In this document: positions 34,215-42,837 of the stretch, in pieces | Position numbering within the stretch: the first letter of the stretch is position 1 | Layout: each line of letters opens with the position of its first letter | NCBI GenBank assembly: GCA_019113825.1 | Contig: DXGR01000075.1 | Span: 1-64,000, forward strand | Source: Candidatus Stackebrandtia excrementipullorum | GTDB lineage: Bacteria > Actinomycetota > Actinomycetes > Mycobacteriales > Micromonosporaceae | Length of the DNA stretch: 64,000 nucleotides | Direction: 5' to 3' | Notes under the pieces: model-generated | The model's input: the letters and a program-made list of their open reading frames with translations, nothing else | Databases searched by the model: none | What the model was told of the DNA's origin: nothing | Program-made: the position numbers and the translations under genes

Positions 34215-35048
34215 ATGCAGCCTTCGGAACCGTCCCAAACCCGACAAGGCGCGGAGGTCGTGGTTCACCCGGCCGCCGTCGACGCCGCCGAGGAACACGA
34301 GGTCGACTCGCTGGAAGGCAAGGTCGCGTTGGTGACCGGTGCGGGGAGTCCCGACGGCATAGGAGTGTCGGTCGCCCGGCGTCTACGTGCGGTCGGTGCC
34401 GAGGTCATCGTCGTATCCACCACCAAGCGGATTCACGAGCGGGCCCAGGAGATCGGTGGTACCGGTTTTGTTGTGGATCTGACCGAGGACGCCGAGGTTG
34501 CCGGCCTCGCCGACGCCATTTCCGACCAAGTGGGCGAAGTGGACGTTCTGGTGAACAACGCGGGTTTGGCGTCGAAGACCGGACCGGCGGTGTTGCGTCC
34601 GGTGGCGCAGTTGTCGTATGCGGAGTGGCAGAACGAAGTGGACCGGAACCTGGCCACGACGTTTCTTGTCAGTCGCGCCTTCGTCCAGGGCATGGCCGAG
34701 CGGGGTTGGGGACGTGTCGTCAACGTCGCGGCCACGGCGGGTGTCGTCAACGGGGTACCCGCCGAGGCGGCCTACGCCGCGGCCAAGGCCGGTGTAACGG
34801 GATTGACCAGGGCCTTGTCCATGGAGCTGGTGGCCGACGGGGTGACCGTGAACGCTGTGGCGCCCGGTCTCATCAGGACCGGTTCGTCCACGGTGCCCGA
34901 GTTGCAACGTGGACTCGACATGCCGATTGGACGGCCGGGCACACCCGACGAGGCGGCGTCGGCGATCGCGTATCTGTGTTCACCGTCGGCCGGGTACATC
35001 ACCGGGCAGGTGTTGGTGGTCGACGGTGGCGCAGGAGTGCGGGCCTGA
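34215..35048 (+). CDS. Short-chain dehydrogenase/reductase (SDR)
   Basis: The 277-residue NAD(P)-dependent oxidoreductase has the Rossmann motif TGAGSPDGIG, the NNAG segment, the catalytic YxxxK as YAAAK, and the C-terminal GYITGQVLVVDGGAG typical of classical SDRs such as FabG-like enzymes. A 30-residue N-terminal extension precedes the domain. Substrate unknown. GAGGA lies upstream of the ATG. It stands alone between the AMMECR1 pair and the DCC gene. Confidence 0.9.
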   Translation: MQPSEPSQTRQGAEVVVHPAAVDAAEEHEVDSLEGKVALVTGAGSPDGIGVSVARRLRAVGAEVIVVSTTKRIHERAQEIGGTGFVVDLTEDAEVAGLADAISDQVGEVDVLVNNAGLASKTGPAVLRPVAQLSYAEWQNEVDRNLATTFLVSRAFVQGMAERGWGRVVNVAATAGVVNGVPAEAAYAAAKAGVTGLTRALSMELVADGVTVNAVAPGLIRTGSSTVPELQRGLDMPIGRPGTPDEAASAIAYLCSPSAGYITGQVLVVDGGAGVRA

Positions 35049-35134
35049 CCGATGTGTGTTGGCCGAGCCACATCCGGCCGGTGTACCCGTCGACGACGTC
35101 GATGGCCGATCATGGGTGCGGTTACGCTTGAGCC

Positions 35135-35545
35135 ATGAGTAAGCCGACGGTGTTTCTGTACGACGGTGATTGTGCCTTTTGCAGCAAGTGCGCCGACTTC
35201 ATCGATCGTCGTGTCGACACACCTGCGTCCGTCCAGCCGTGGCAGTGGAGCGACCTGGAGAAACTGGGGGTATCGGCGGAACAGTGCGATGCGGCCGTCC
35301 AGTGGGTGAGCCCCCACGGCCCGACCGTCGCCGGACCCGACGCCATCGCCCGCCTATTGCGCAGTGCCTCGGGTGCTGCGGGCCTGTGGAAGGCGCTCGG
35401 CGTCACCCTGTCGCTGCCGCCGGTGCGTTGGATGGCGTGGCCCGTATATCGGTGGGTCGCTCGGAACCGCCACCGCATGCCGGGTGGAACCGCGGCATGC
35501 TCACTCTCGCAGGCCCAGCGTGAAGCGGGGCGGGCAACCGCCTGA
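35135..35545 (+). CDS. DCC-family (DUF393) thiol-disulfide oxidoreductase-like protein
   Basis: The 136-residue protein has the family signature VFLYDGDCAFCSKCADFI with the DxxCxxC active-site pattern and the R-(W/Y)-x-(A)-R end. DCC proteins often neighbour or fuse with HTTM membrane proteins, and an HTTM gene follows here in convergent orientation. TACGCT, six bases, then ATG indicates a leaderless start. Redox activity is assumed from the family. Confidence 0.9.
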   Translation: MSKPTVFLYDGDCAFCSKCADFIDRRVDTPASVQPWQWSDLEKLGVSAEQCDAAVQWVSPHGPTVAGPDAIARLLRSASGAAGLWKALGVTLSLPPVRWMAWPVYRWVARNRHRMPGGTAACSLSQAQREAGRATA

Positions 35546-35558
35546 AGCGGGCCCGCCC
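35528..35558. terminator. Hairpin between the DCC and HTTM genes
   Basis: GGGCGGGC and GCCCGCCC form an 8-bp stem; the left arm lies in the last codons of the DCC gene and the right arm ends 14 bases before the HTTM stop. Likely a bidirectional terminator. Confidence 0.45.
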
Positions 35559-35572
35559 GACCTTGAGCTCGA

Positions 35573-36505
35573 TCAACCCGCCGCGACCGGTTCCGACGTC
35601 GTCGTCGCCTTTTCTCGCCGGGTCTTCTCGGCGATTTGCGACGGGTCCTTTCCTCGCGCGCGCATGATCGCCTGGACCGGTTTCTCCAAGGGCAGGAACG
35701 AGGCCATGGCGATCAAATGCGGGACGAACGCGATCGTCACGGTCAGAAACACCACCACGTGGAACGAGTAGAAGAAGGCGACGATCCACAGTCGTAGCCG
35801 TTCACCGACCATGAAGACGATCGGGCTGAGCATCTCGAAGATGACGATGCCGATCTGTGTCAACACCAGCAGGCCGGGAACCTTGAGCATCCAGACCGCC
35901 AGGAAGGTGCCGCGCCGCATGACCGCACGGGTCATCGTCGAACTGGTCATCCACTGCAGACCGCCGTAGCGCAGTTTGGCGATGGCGGCCAGGAAATACG
36001 TGGACACCACGGCGAGCTGCGTTGTGCGAAGTGCCCAGCCGCCGGTTTGGGTGAGGGTCGGGTCGCCCTGACGAGCTTTGCCGATCCACGGAATCACGGC
36101 CAACGCTATGAGGAACCCGAACCGGTCGTGGTCGACCTTGCCGTAGCTCATCGCGATGATCATCCACTCGGTGAACAGCAAAAACACCGTGGTGCCGAGA
36201 AGGCGCGGGTACAGCCCCGTCGCGGCGATCGGAGCGAGGACGACCAGCGCCCAGAACAATGTGTGAACCAGGCCCGGCGTCGGGACCGGCAGATGCAGGA
36301 AGTCTGCGACGTACAGCGGTCTGTACAGGTTGCCCGGTGCGCCGGCGTGGCCGTACACCCAATTCGTGAACAGGGTGACGTCGGCGAGCACGTAGACGTA
36401 ACAGAGTGTGCGAAACGCAGCTATGCGGCCGTAGGGGACGGGTGCGGTGACCCAGTCGAGTGCACGTCGGCCCCACCCCGGTTTTGTATCGGTTTTCGTC
36501 ACCAT
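35573..36505 (-). CDS. HTTM-domain membrane protein (vitamin K carboxylase-like)
   Basis: The 310-residue protein has about seven transmembrane helices and HTTM features (PYGRIAAFRTLCYVYVLADV, MSYGKVDHDRFGF, TYFLAAIAKLRYGGLQW). HTTM relates to the membrane domain of vitamin-K-dependent gamma-carboxylase, but bacterial members mostly lack a known substrate. It overlaps the upstream membrane-protein gene by seven bases and converges on the DCC gene, the usual context. Confidence 0.9.
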   Translation of the reverse strand: MVTKTDTKPGWGRRALDWVTAPVPYGRIAAFRTLCYVYVLADVTLFTNWVYGHAGAPGNLYRPLYVADFLHLPVPTPGLVHTLFWALVVLAPIAATGLYPRLLGTTVFLLFTEWMIIAMSYGKVDHDRFGFLIALAVIPWIGKARQGDPTLTQTGGWALRTTQLAVVSTYFLAAIAKLRYGGLQWMTSSTMTRAVMRRGTFLAVWMLKVPGLLVLTQIGIVIFEMLSPIVFMVGERLRLWIVAFFYSFHVVVFLTVTIAFVPHLIAMASFLPLEKPVQAIMRARGKDPSQIAEKTRREKATTTSEPVAAG

Positions 36506-37077
36506 GCTGACGTAAGCCCCCGTTCGCAGGATGTCGGACTGAGCGAACCGTCTGTGGGTGGTGGAGGCTCACCCGCATACCAGCTGGCGGCCAATATCGT
36601 TTCGCATTCACCGGTCAGTTGACCGTCTTTGAGGTGGTAGTTGGACACGAGAACCTCGACGGCGATGAGTGGCGCCTTGTGGGGTCCGTGGTGGTGATAG
36701 GCGTCGGCCAGCGTCTTGACCAGTTCGGGGTCTTCGGCCATGTCGTCCTTTTGACCGTCGACCTCCGCCCAGCGAACGCCCGAATTCTGCTGTGTCAGCA
36801 GCATTCGTTGCCCTTTGTCGTTCACCGCTTCAACGCGAAGGATTTCGACAATCCCGTTCGGGTTGGCGGCGGTGGCGAACATTCGCATGGGAGCGAACGG
36901 AAACCACGAGTCGTTTCCCACGGCTGTCGTAGCCAGCATGAGCACGGTGCAGACGACGGTCACGGCGATACCCGCGATCTTCCCGCCCATGCTCATCCGG
37001 ACCACCTCGGGGGGTGATTCGGATTCGGCTGACTCGGCCGCCGCTTTGCCGGTTGCGCCGGTGGAGTCGTCAAGCAT
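36499..37077 (-). CDS. Single-pass membrane protein linked to HTTM
   Basis: The 192-residue protein has a short cytoplasmic tail, one transmembrane helix (about 34-55: IAGIAVTVVCTVLMLATTAV) and an extracellular region with WFPFAPMRMFA followed by two predicted beta-rich halves and two Cys. It overlaps the HTTM start by seven bases. TAACCT, six bases, then ATG suggests a leaderless operon mRNA. It is probably a partner of the HTTM protein. Family not recognised. Confidence 0.78.
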   Translation of the reverse strand: MLDDSTGATGKAAAESAESESPPEVVRMSMGGKIAGIAVTVVCTVLMLATTAVGNDSWFPFAPMRMFATAANPNGIVEILRVEAVNDKGQRMLLTQQNSGVRWAEVDGQKDDMAEDPELVKTLADAYHHHGPHKAPLIAVEVLVSNYHLKDGQLTGECETILAASWYAGEPPPPTDGSLSPTSCERGLTSAW

Positions 37078-37164
37078 CCTGGCAGGTTACCCGGCAACGT
37101 CGAGTTGTCCGGTTACGGGCCCTGGGGAAACGTCTTGTCGGCGCGACGTCAGAATATAGAAACG

Positions 37165-37926
37165 ATGAGCAGCGAGTTTTCCGATCCGGTCACCTGGTGG
37201 CGGGTTCACCGAGACGACCACGTGGTTTTGGACGGTTTCCACGCGATCAAACACGCGTTGCGGTTTGGCGCCGATGTACGGGTCGTTCTGAGCGCTGACG
37301 TTCCCACGTTGACCCGTCTGGCCGACGATCTGGCTCCCGATGTGGCCCTGACCGTCACACGGTTGGCCACGCCGGTGTCGCAGGACGTTCTGGCCACCCT
37401 TGTGCGGCGTCCTCATCCCACCCGGGTGGCGGCGCTGGCATCACGCCCGAACCTGCGACTGCCGACTCCACGCACGGCTCCCGTGATCACACTGGACAAT
37501 CCACGTCATCTGGGCAACGCGGGGGCGGTTGTGCGCCTCGCGGCCGGCTTCGGTCTCGACGGTGTGCTGACCACCGGAGACGTGGACCCCTGGCATCCGG
37601 CCGTGGTACGTGCGGCGGCGGGACTCCATTTCGCGACCGCGGTGAGCCGGGTGGATGAAGACGAGATGCCGCGGGGGCCGTTGTTCGTGCTGGACGCCAA
37701 AGGCGACGATCTGCGCGACGTGACGGTTCCCGACGATGCGGTTCTGGTATTCGGTTCGGAGCGCCACGGGGTATCGCGGAAGTTCCGCGATCGCGCCGAC
37801 CTCGTGGCGTCGTTGCCGATGCGCCCCAAGGTGTCCAGCTACAACCTGGCGACAAGCGTTGCGATGACCGTTTACGCTTGGGCCGCTCGAAAAGAGACCG
37901 TCACCGGTGCGAGAAGACAGCGGTGA
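37165..37926 (+). CDS. SpoU/TrmH-family RNA 2'-O-methyltransferase
   Basis: The 253-residue SPOUT-type enzyme methylates a ribose 2'-OH in tRNA or rRNA using SAM. Family motifs are DNPRHLGNAGAVVRLAAGFGLDGV, VLVFGSERHGVSRK and LPMRPKVSSYNLATSVAMTVYAW. The N-terminal substrate-binding domain is short. The ATG at 37165 follows AT-rich sequence (TATAGA); an upstream start is less likely. The exact nucleotide target is unknown. Confidence 0.9.
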   Translation: MSSEFSDPVTWWRVHRDDHVVLDGFHAIKHALRFGADVRVVLSADVPTLTRLADDLAPDVALTVTRLATPVSQDVLATLVRRPHPTRVAALASRPNLRLPTPRTAPVITLDNPRHLGNAGAVVRLAAGFGLDGVLTTGDVDPWHPAVVRAAAGLHFATAVSRVDEDEMPRGPLFVLDAKGDDLRDVTVPDDAVLVFGSERHGVSRKFRDRADLVASLPMRPKVSSYNLATSVAMTVYAWAARKETVTGARRQR

Positions 37927-38109
37927 CAGATATCCGACAATCGGTTAACAGTGCAGCATAGCGCCCTATGCCGACTTGACGAATGTCCGACTTGCGGCTT
38001 TAGGGTGTTTTAGGATGGCCGTTGTCCGTTACCGGGTGTGCACAAGGGTGCGCCTGTAGCAAAAGAGGGCTAACCTTGAGGGGGCCGAAACCGATGGGAA
38101 AGGACGACA
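37927..38109. other. Promoter region upstream of the small-ORF/bPH2 unit
   Basis: TTGACG at 37976-37981 and TAGGGT at 38001-38006 (spacing 19) could form a promoter reading toward the small ORFs. No gene was recognised here. Confidence 0.35.
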
Positions 38110-38304
38110 GTGGCTGTAGACACTCTGATTGAGGACGGTGGCGCAGCAGCGGTCCGTCACGTGGTTGATGCTGAGCGTTGTATTGGTGTCGTGTCAACTG
38201 TAAGCTCTGTGGTGTCCACGAATTCCGATGGCCGCCAACGCATTGCGACAAACGGCCACTATGGTTCGCCCGAGATGCCGAGGGAGGGGGTTCGCCCGAC
38301 ATGA
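38110..38304 (+). CDS. Possible 64-residue ORF ahead of the small membrane protein
   Basis: A GTG-initiated frame (MAVDTLIEDGGAAAVRHVVD) has a purine-rich site GGAAAGGA seven bases upstream. Its stop overlaps the next start by four bases (ATGA), a typical coupling arrangement. There is no membrane segment or known motif. It could be a coupling leader for the 51-residue membrane protein. Not recognised, moderate doubt. Confidence 0.4.
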   Translation: MAVDTLIEDGGAAAVRHVVDAERCIGVVSTVSSVVSTNSDGRQRIATNGHYGSPEMPREGVRPT

Positions 38305-38456
38305 AAAAGATTCTGACCTGGGGGGGAATAGCATTCCTCGTCTTCTTCGTAGCCTTCCGGCCCGAAAGCGCCGGCAGCGTTGTCATGACCATTGCCGGCA
38401 GCATCGGTGACATCGGTTCCGGTTTTGCGACGTTCATTTCGAACCTTGTTGGTTAG
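38301..38456 (+). CDS. 51-residue membrane protein
   Basis: MKKILTWGGIAFLVFFVAFR is a clear N-terminal helix with a basic start, followed by a second amphipathic or hydrophobic stretch (VVMTIAGSIGDIGSGFATFI). GGAGGGGG upstream supports the ATG. It ends two bases before the bPH2 gene, so the two are cotranscribed and probably act together. Function unknown. Confidence 0.75.
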   Translation: MKKILTWGGIAFLVFFVAFRPESAGSVVMTIAGSIGDIGSGFATFISNLVG

Positions 38457-38458
38457 CG

Positions 38459-39220
38459 ATGTCCGAAACCGACAAGACCATCGGCGGTGACCCGGACGCC
38501 CGGGTCACCGACCCGCCAAGTCAACGCCGTCCCAGCGACGGCACACCCGACATCGCCGAGGACGACCTGACCGGTTTCCGGTTCGACGCCTCGGGTATGC
38601 CCCTCGGGCCCGCTTCTCTCGCCGTTCCCGACGTTCCCTCGCCTCTATCGGCTCGGTACCTGTTTCCGACCGAAAAATATCGTGGTGAATGGCGACGCCA
38701 TTGGATCCACCTCATGCCCGTGGTCGTGATCGGGGTCTTGGCGACCTTTGTCGGCGGTTACGTGATCGGTTTGTTGAACCGCAGCGGCGGTTCAACCGCC
38801 GAGGTCACGGTGACCGCGGTCGTGATCGCCTACCTCGTCGTCCTGTCGTGGGCCGCCTGGAAAATCGCCGACTGGTACTTCGACCGTTTTATTCTCACCA
38901 ACAAACGCGTCATGGTCATCAGTGGCATCGTGACCCGCAAGGTCGCGATGATGCCGCTGTTGCGCGTGACCGACATGAAGTACGAGCAGTCGCCGTTGGG
39001 TCGCATGATGAACTACGGCACTTTTGTGATGGAGTCGGCCGGTCAGGATCAGGCACTACGTGAGGTCAAGCATCTACCCGATCCCAACGAGCTTTACCTG
39101 CAGATCTGTGAGGAGATGTACGAGCCGGAGGCGGTGGAGGCTCGTGACCAGATAGATGAAGAGGAGCTGGACGACAAGCTCCAGGTGGAAGACGAAAAAC
39201 GTCTGGGCGGGGACGCCTGA
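38459..39220 (+). CDS. Bacterial PH-domain (bPH2/YdbS-like) membrane protein
   Basis: The 253-residue protein has a disordered acidic N terminus, two transmembrane helices (about 80-100 and 117-137) and a bPH2 domain (DWYFDRFILTNKRVMVISGIVTR, then RVTDMKYEQSPLGRMMNYGTFVMES), ending in a charged tail. Such proteins relate to YdbS/YdbT, which affect resistance to some antimicrobial peptides in Bacillus. Coupled to the 51-residue membrane protein. Role in Actinobacteria unknown. Confidence 0.85.
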   Translation: MSETDKTIGGDPDARVTDPPSQRRPSDGTPDIAEDDLTGFRFDASGMPLGPASLAVPDVPSPLSARYLFPTEKYRGEWRRHWIHLMPVVVIGVLATFVGGYVIGLLNRSGGSTAEVTVTAVVIAYLVVLSWAAWKIADWYFDRFILTNKRVMVISGIVTRKVAMMPLLRVTDMKYEQSPLGRMMNYGTFVMESAGQDQALREVKHLPDPNELYLQICEEMYEPEAVEARDQIDEEELDDKLQVEDEKRLGGDA

Positions 39221-39366
39221 CTCTTCCCGTTCGAGCCCGGTGCGCACGATAATCCGCGGTTGTGCTGGACTTTCGCCTCATGCGGGGTGATGATGCTCAC
39301 AGGCCGTCATGGTGAACTTTCGTAGTTCGGCGGTCGGTAAGCGGTCCTGCGTCAGGGGGGACGGGC

Positions 39367-39753
39367 ATGGTCGTTACTGCGCCCGATGCGACGCGTCGAT
39401 GGGCGGCCGAACGGCGGCTGGAGCACCTCCTCGCTCATTGCGACACGCCGGGGTGGCTTGGACGATTGCGTGAGGCGCTCGTCGATTTTCGTGACTGTTT
39501 CGCGATGGCGAACGACGATGGTGTACTGATCACGGAAGCCCCCAGGATGGTATTTCTGAGTCGTCGTCTGGAACGGCAACGTCATCGGCTGTGGAGGCAG
39601 GCCGAGAACCTGCTGGTCGACGGTGCCGAAGGTGCAGGCATGGCCGCGGAGCGTCGGTTGCGGCAGCTTGTGCGAGAAGTGCGGAGGTATCGCCGGGGAG
39701 TCGCCGAGTTGCTGTACCAGGTCTATGAGGTGGATCTGGGCGGGGAGCATTGA
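39367..39753 (+). CDS. Hypothetical alpha-helical protein
   Basis: The 128-residue protein is Arg- and Glu-rich and predicted helical (DATRRWAAERRLEHLLAHCD ... LERQRHRLWRQAENLLVDGA). AGGGGGGA about seven bases ahead of the ATG supports translation. No signal peptide or known motif; I do not recognise the family. Confidence 0.6.
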   Translation: MVVTAPDATRRWAAERRLEHLLAHCDTPGWLGRLREALVDFRDCFAMANDDGVLITEAPRMVFLSRRLERQRHRLWRQAENLLVDGAEGAGMAAERRLRQLVREVRRYRRGVAELLYQVYEVDLGGEH

Positions 39754-40062
39754 ACTTTTGCCGCGACCTTTGGGTCTGGCCGTGATGGTGGCGGTACCGT
39801 GTTCACTCTGCCCCGTACGGGTGAGGCAGTCGGTTGGCGGTACGGGGTGAAGCCGACCACAGCCGTCGATTGTGGTCTGTAGTGTGACGCATTCGGTTTG
39901 GCGGCACATTTCGGGTGGTGACATGCCAATCGGCTGTCGGATAGTTGACGGTTTTCTGGTCGACCGCGAATAAAGTGCGAGACGCTGTTTGCATTGCCGC
40001 CCGAATTAGATAGCGTGCGGGGAAGAGCTTGTACGGTCGCCAATCAGGGAGGAGGTAAGGCA
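39754..40062. other. Intergenic region ahead of yqgE
   Basis: These 309 bases include AT-richer sequence and the likely yqgE promoter at 39989-40016. No gene was recognised. Confidence 0.4.
39989..40016 (+). promoter_or_regulatory. Candidate yqgE promoter
   Basis: TTGCAT, a 16-bp spacer and TAGCGT would start transcription near 40023, about 40 nt ahead of the start codon. Confidence 0.4.
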
Positions 40063-40656
40063 ATGGCATCACAGGAACCGGGAATGGTCGAACATCAGGC
40101 GTCGGAGACGCTGGTGGGAAGGCTGCTGGTGGCGACGCCCGCCTTGCAGGACCCGAATTTCGAGCGCACCGTTGTGTTGCTTGTCGGCAATGAGCCGTCA
40201 GGTTCATTGGGGGTCGTCCTCAACCGGGCGACGGAGGTGCCGGTAGCGGAGGTTCTGGGGGACTGGAGCCTTCTGGCCGGGGAGCCGGCCGTCCTGTTCG
40301 AAGGCGGTCCCGTGCAACCGGAGGCGGCCATCGCCTTGGGGTGGATGCGCAGCGACCAGGGTGCCCCCGAATCGTTCAAGCCGTTCTCGGGGCGTCTGGG
40401 GACGTTGGACCTGGGAGCCGACCCCGAGCCGCTGGCGAGTCACCTGGAAGGCATGCGGGTCTTCGCCGGTTATGCAAGTTGGGGGCCGGAGCAGCTGGAC
40501 GAGGAGATCGACGAGGGCGCGTGGATGGTGTTCGACTCTCTGCCCAGCGACCCGTTCGCTTCGCGACCCGAGGATCTCTGGTCGATGGTGTGGCATCGGC
40601 AGGGTGGTCTGCTGGCCGCAGTAGCGACGTTCCCTGCGGATCCGAGTCACAATTAG
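40063..40656 (+). CDS. YqgE/AlgH-family protein
   Basis: The 197-residue protein has the family pattern LVGRLLVATPALQDPNFERTVVLLV, GSLGVVLNRAT, FEGGPVQPEAAIALG, VFAGYASWGPEQLDEEI and the late WSMVWHRQGG. The family is named for an alginate regulator in Pseudomonas, but its biochemistry is unknown. AGGGAGGAGG ten bases upstream fixes the ATG. Monocistronic, ending at a large hairpin shared with mca. Confidence 0.93.
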   Translation: MASQEPGMVEHQASETLVGRLLVATPALQDPNFERTVVLLVGNEPSGSLGVVLNRATEVPVAEVLGDWSLLAGEPAVLFEGGPVQPEAAIALGWMRSDQGAPESFKPFSGRLGTLDLGADPEPLASHLEGMRVFAGYASWGPEQLDEEIDEGAWMVFDSLPSDPFASRPEDLWSMVWHRQGGLLAAVATFPADPSHN

Positions 40657-40719
40657 CGGCACCGCTCCACAGCGACGTTCCATCGATCGTCGCCCAGCGG
40701 TCGGTGTGATCGTTTGTCT

Positions 40720-40775
40720 ACGTACGACGGTGGGGCGACGGGCGTTGTGCAAGCCCGTCATCCCCACGCGTACGT
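40720..40775. terminator. Large bidirectional hairpin between yqgE and mca
   Basis: GACGGGC/GCCCGTC, GTGGGG/CCCCAC and ACGTAC/GTACGT stack into one long imperfect stem with a 9-nt loop in the convergent gap. Confidence 0.65.
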
Positions 40776-40793
40776 TCGTCGCCGATGTTCCCT

Positions 40794-41666
40794 CTAGCGA
40801 AGTCCCGCGAAGAGGTCTGTTTCCGGAAGCTGCATCTCGACGTGTGACTTCACCAGTTCGAAGTCCTCGGTCGGCCACGCTTTCTGTTGCAGTTCCATGG
40901 GTACCTGAAACCAGCTACCGTCGGGATCGACTTGAGTCGCATGTGCACGCAAGGCGTCGTCGCGGACCGAGAAGTATTCCGAGCATTCCACTTTGGTTGT
41001 AACGCGCAAGCCCTTGTCATTGGTCCAATCGCGATTGTTGAGCCAGTCTCCGTAAGGTGACTCGAGCCCTTCGGCGATCATGGCCTCGTGCAGGGCCGTC
41101 AGTCGCGCGCGGCCGAAAGACATGTTGTAGTACAACTTGGACGGTTGCCAGGCCTCCCCGAACTCGCGGTACCGATCCGGGTCGCCGGCGGCGTCGAACG
41201 CCTCCATGGTGATCTGGTGGGTTTTGATGTGGTCGGGGTGCGGGTAGCCGCCGTCTTCGTCATAGGTGGTGACCACGTGTGGCTTGAAGTGACGGATCAG
41301 TCGTATCAGTGGGGCTGCGGCAACCTCGAGGGGCTCCAGGTAAAAACAGTCCTCGGGCAGCTCGATGTCGGAGTCGGGCAACCACCCCTCGGGCAGGCCG
41401 GAGTCCACGAAACCCAGCCAGGCCTGCTTGACACCGAGAATTTCTCGGGCACGTTCCATCTCCTTGGCGCGGACTTGGGCGATGTCCCGCCACACCTCCG
41501 GGCGGTCCATCTTCTTGTTGAGCACACTGCCCCGTTCACCTCCGGTGCAAGTGGCTACGAGCACATCCACGCCCTCGTTCACATACCGGGCCATCGTGGC
41601 CGCACCCTTGCTCGACTCGTCGTCGGGGTGAGCGTGGACACACATCAAGCGCAGTTGCTCTGTCAT
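40794..41666 (-). CDS. mca: Mycothiol S-conjugate amidase
   Basis: Mca cleaves mycothiol conjugates of toxins to a mercapturic acid for export and GlcN-Ins for reuse, a cytoplasmic zinc enzyme of Actinobacteria. The 290-residue protein has the LmbE-type zinc motif CVHAHPDDESSKGAATMARY and the distal YPHPDHIKTHQ. Length and the SKLYYNMSFGRARL segment match Mca rather than the MshB deacetylase. GAGAAGG precedes the ATG. It diverges from a DUF4307 gene, as in mycobacteria (Rv1082/Rv1081c). Confidence 0.95.
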   Translation of the reverse strand: MTEQLRLMCVHAHPDDESSKGAATMARYVNEGVDVLVATCTGGERGSVLNKKMDRPEVWRDIAQVRAKEMERAREILGVKQAWLGFVDSGLPEGWLPDSDIELPEDCFYLEPLEVAAAPLIRLIRHFKPHVVTTYDEDGGYPHPDHIKTHQITMEAFDAAGDPDRYREFGEAWQPSKLYYNMSFGRARLTALHEAMIAEGLESPYGDWLNNRDWTNDKGLRVTTKVECSEYFSVRDDALRAHATQVDPDGSWFQVPMELQQKAWPTEDFELVKSHVEMQLPETDLFAGLR

Positions 41667-41798
41667 ACGTTGGTACCTTCTCAGTTAGGCCGGGTCACGG
41701 GTGACCCGGTCGGAGACCGACGGTTGTCGTAAACAACCGTCTGACAGAATCGATTCTTCCCAAACGGTACGACGAGTCAGAAAGAACAGGCGGTGAAC

Positions 41799-42233
41799 AT
41801 GAGCGAGATGCGCGACACCATCGGGCAGTTTCCGCCGGGCCGCTATGGCCGTCGTCGTGCCGGTGCCGACGCTCGCACACCCATGCGGCGAACTTCGAAG
41901 TGGCTCACCGGTGTGGCGGCGGTCGTCGTCGTCCTCGCCGGGTTCGCGATTTCCTACAAGCTGTACGATCAGTACGGTGACCGTGACTATCACGGCCAGG
42001 TCCTGGCCTTCGCCACCGCGGATGAATCGGTGTCCATCACCTTCGAGGTGTTTAAGCCGGCCGGAGAATCGGCCGTCTGCCGAGTTCGAGCCAGGTCGGC
42101 AGACGGCGCAGAAGTGGGAATGGCACTCGTCGCCGTCAATGCCACGGAATCTCACGTCACCGTCGATTACGTGCTTCAAACGCGAGAGCGCCCGGTAACC
42201 GGCGAATTGCAACGCTGCTTCGCAGCGACGTAA
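41799..42233 (+). CDS. DUF4307 membrane protein
   Basis: The 144-residue protein has a PPGRYGRRR-type basic N terminus, one transmembrane helix (about 38-57) and a beta-rich outer domain with DUF4307 features (SITFEVFKPAGESAVCRVRA). It sits between mca and greA exactly as in mycobacteria. A GTG six bases earlier is an alternative start. Function unknown. Confidence 0.88.
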   Translation: MSEMRDTIGQFPPGRYGRRRAGADARTPMRRTSKWLTGVAAVVVVLAGFAISYKLYDQYGDRDYHGQVLAFATADESVSITFEVFKPAGESAVCRVRARSADGAEVGMALVAVNATESHVTVDYVLQTRERPVTGELQRCFAAT

Positions 42234-42342
42234 CCGGTTAAAGGTTTTCTCCAAGCGGCATACCCAAAAAACCGTGTTACACGGTGGGGTTGCCGCACAC
42301 CATTAAATCCGTAACAACACTTCCGTCCGGGAGGATGCGATC

Positions 42343-42837
42343 GTGTCTCAGAACAACTCCACCGGAGCGTGGCTGTCACAAGAAGCCCACGACCGGCTTT
42401 CCGCCGAACTGGCCGAACTGATCGCTGCACGTCCGGCCATGGCCGCTGAGATCAACGCCCGTCGCGAGGAAGGTGACCTCAGAGAGAACGGCGGTTATCA
42501 CGCCGCCAAGGAGGAGCAGGGCAAGATGGAGGCCCGCATCCGGTATCTCGAGGACTTTCTCCGAACCGCGCAGGTCGGCGAGGCCCCGTCAACCCGCGAA
42601 GTCGCCGCAGGGAGTGTTGTCACGATCGCCTTTGACGACGATCCCGATGACAGTCAGACGTTCCTGCTCGGCTCGCGTGAAATGTCGTCCACGACCGACT
42701 TGACCGTCTACAGTCCTGAGTCCGCGTTGGGTGCGGCGATTCTGGGTCATGCCGAAGGCGACACCGTCACCTACGAGGCACCTTCCGGGGCCTCCATGAA
42801 GGTAAAGATCCTCAAGCTCGAGCAGTTTGAAGGCTAA
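42343..42837 (+). CDS. greA: Transcription elongation factor GreA
   Basis: GreA rescues backtracked RNA polymerase by stimulating transcript cleavage. The 164-residue protein has the N-terminal coiled coil with the acidic tip (ARREEGDLRENGGYHAAKEEQ) and the C-terminal FKBP-like domain (PESALGAAILGHAEGDTVTY). GGGAGGA precedes the GTG start by eight bases. Confidence 0.96.
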   Translation: MSQNNSTGAWLSQEAHDRLSAELAELIAARPAMAAEINARREEGDLRENGGYHAAKEEQGKMEARIRYLEDFLRTAQVGEAPSTREVAAGSVVTIAFDDDPDDSQTFLLGSREMSSTTDLTVYSPESALGAAILGHAEGDTVTYEAPSGASMKVKILKLEQFEG

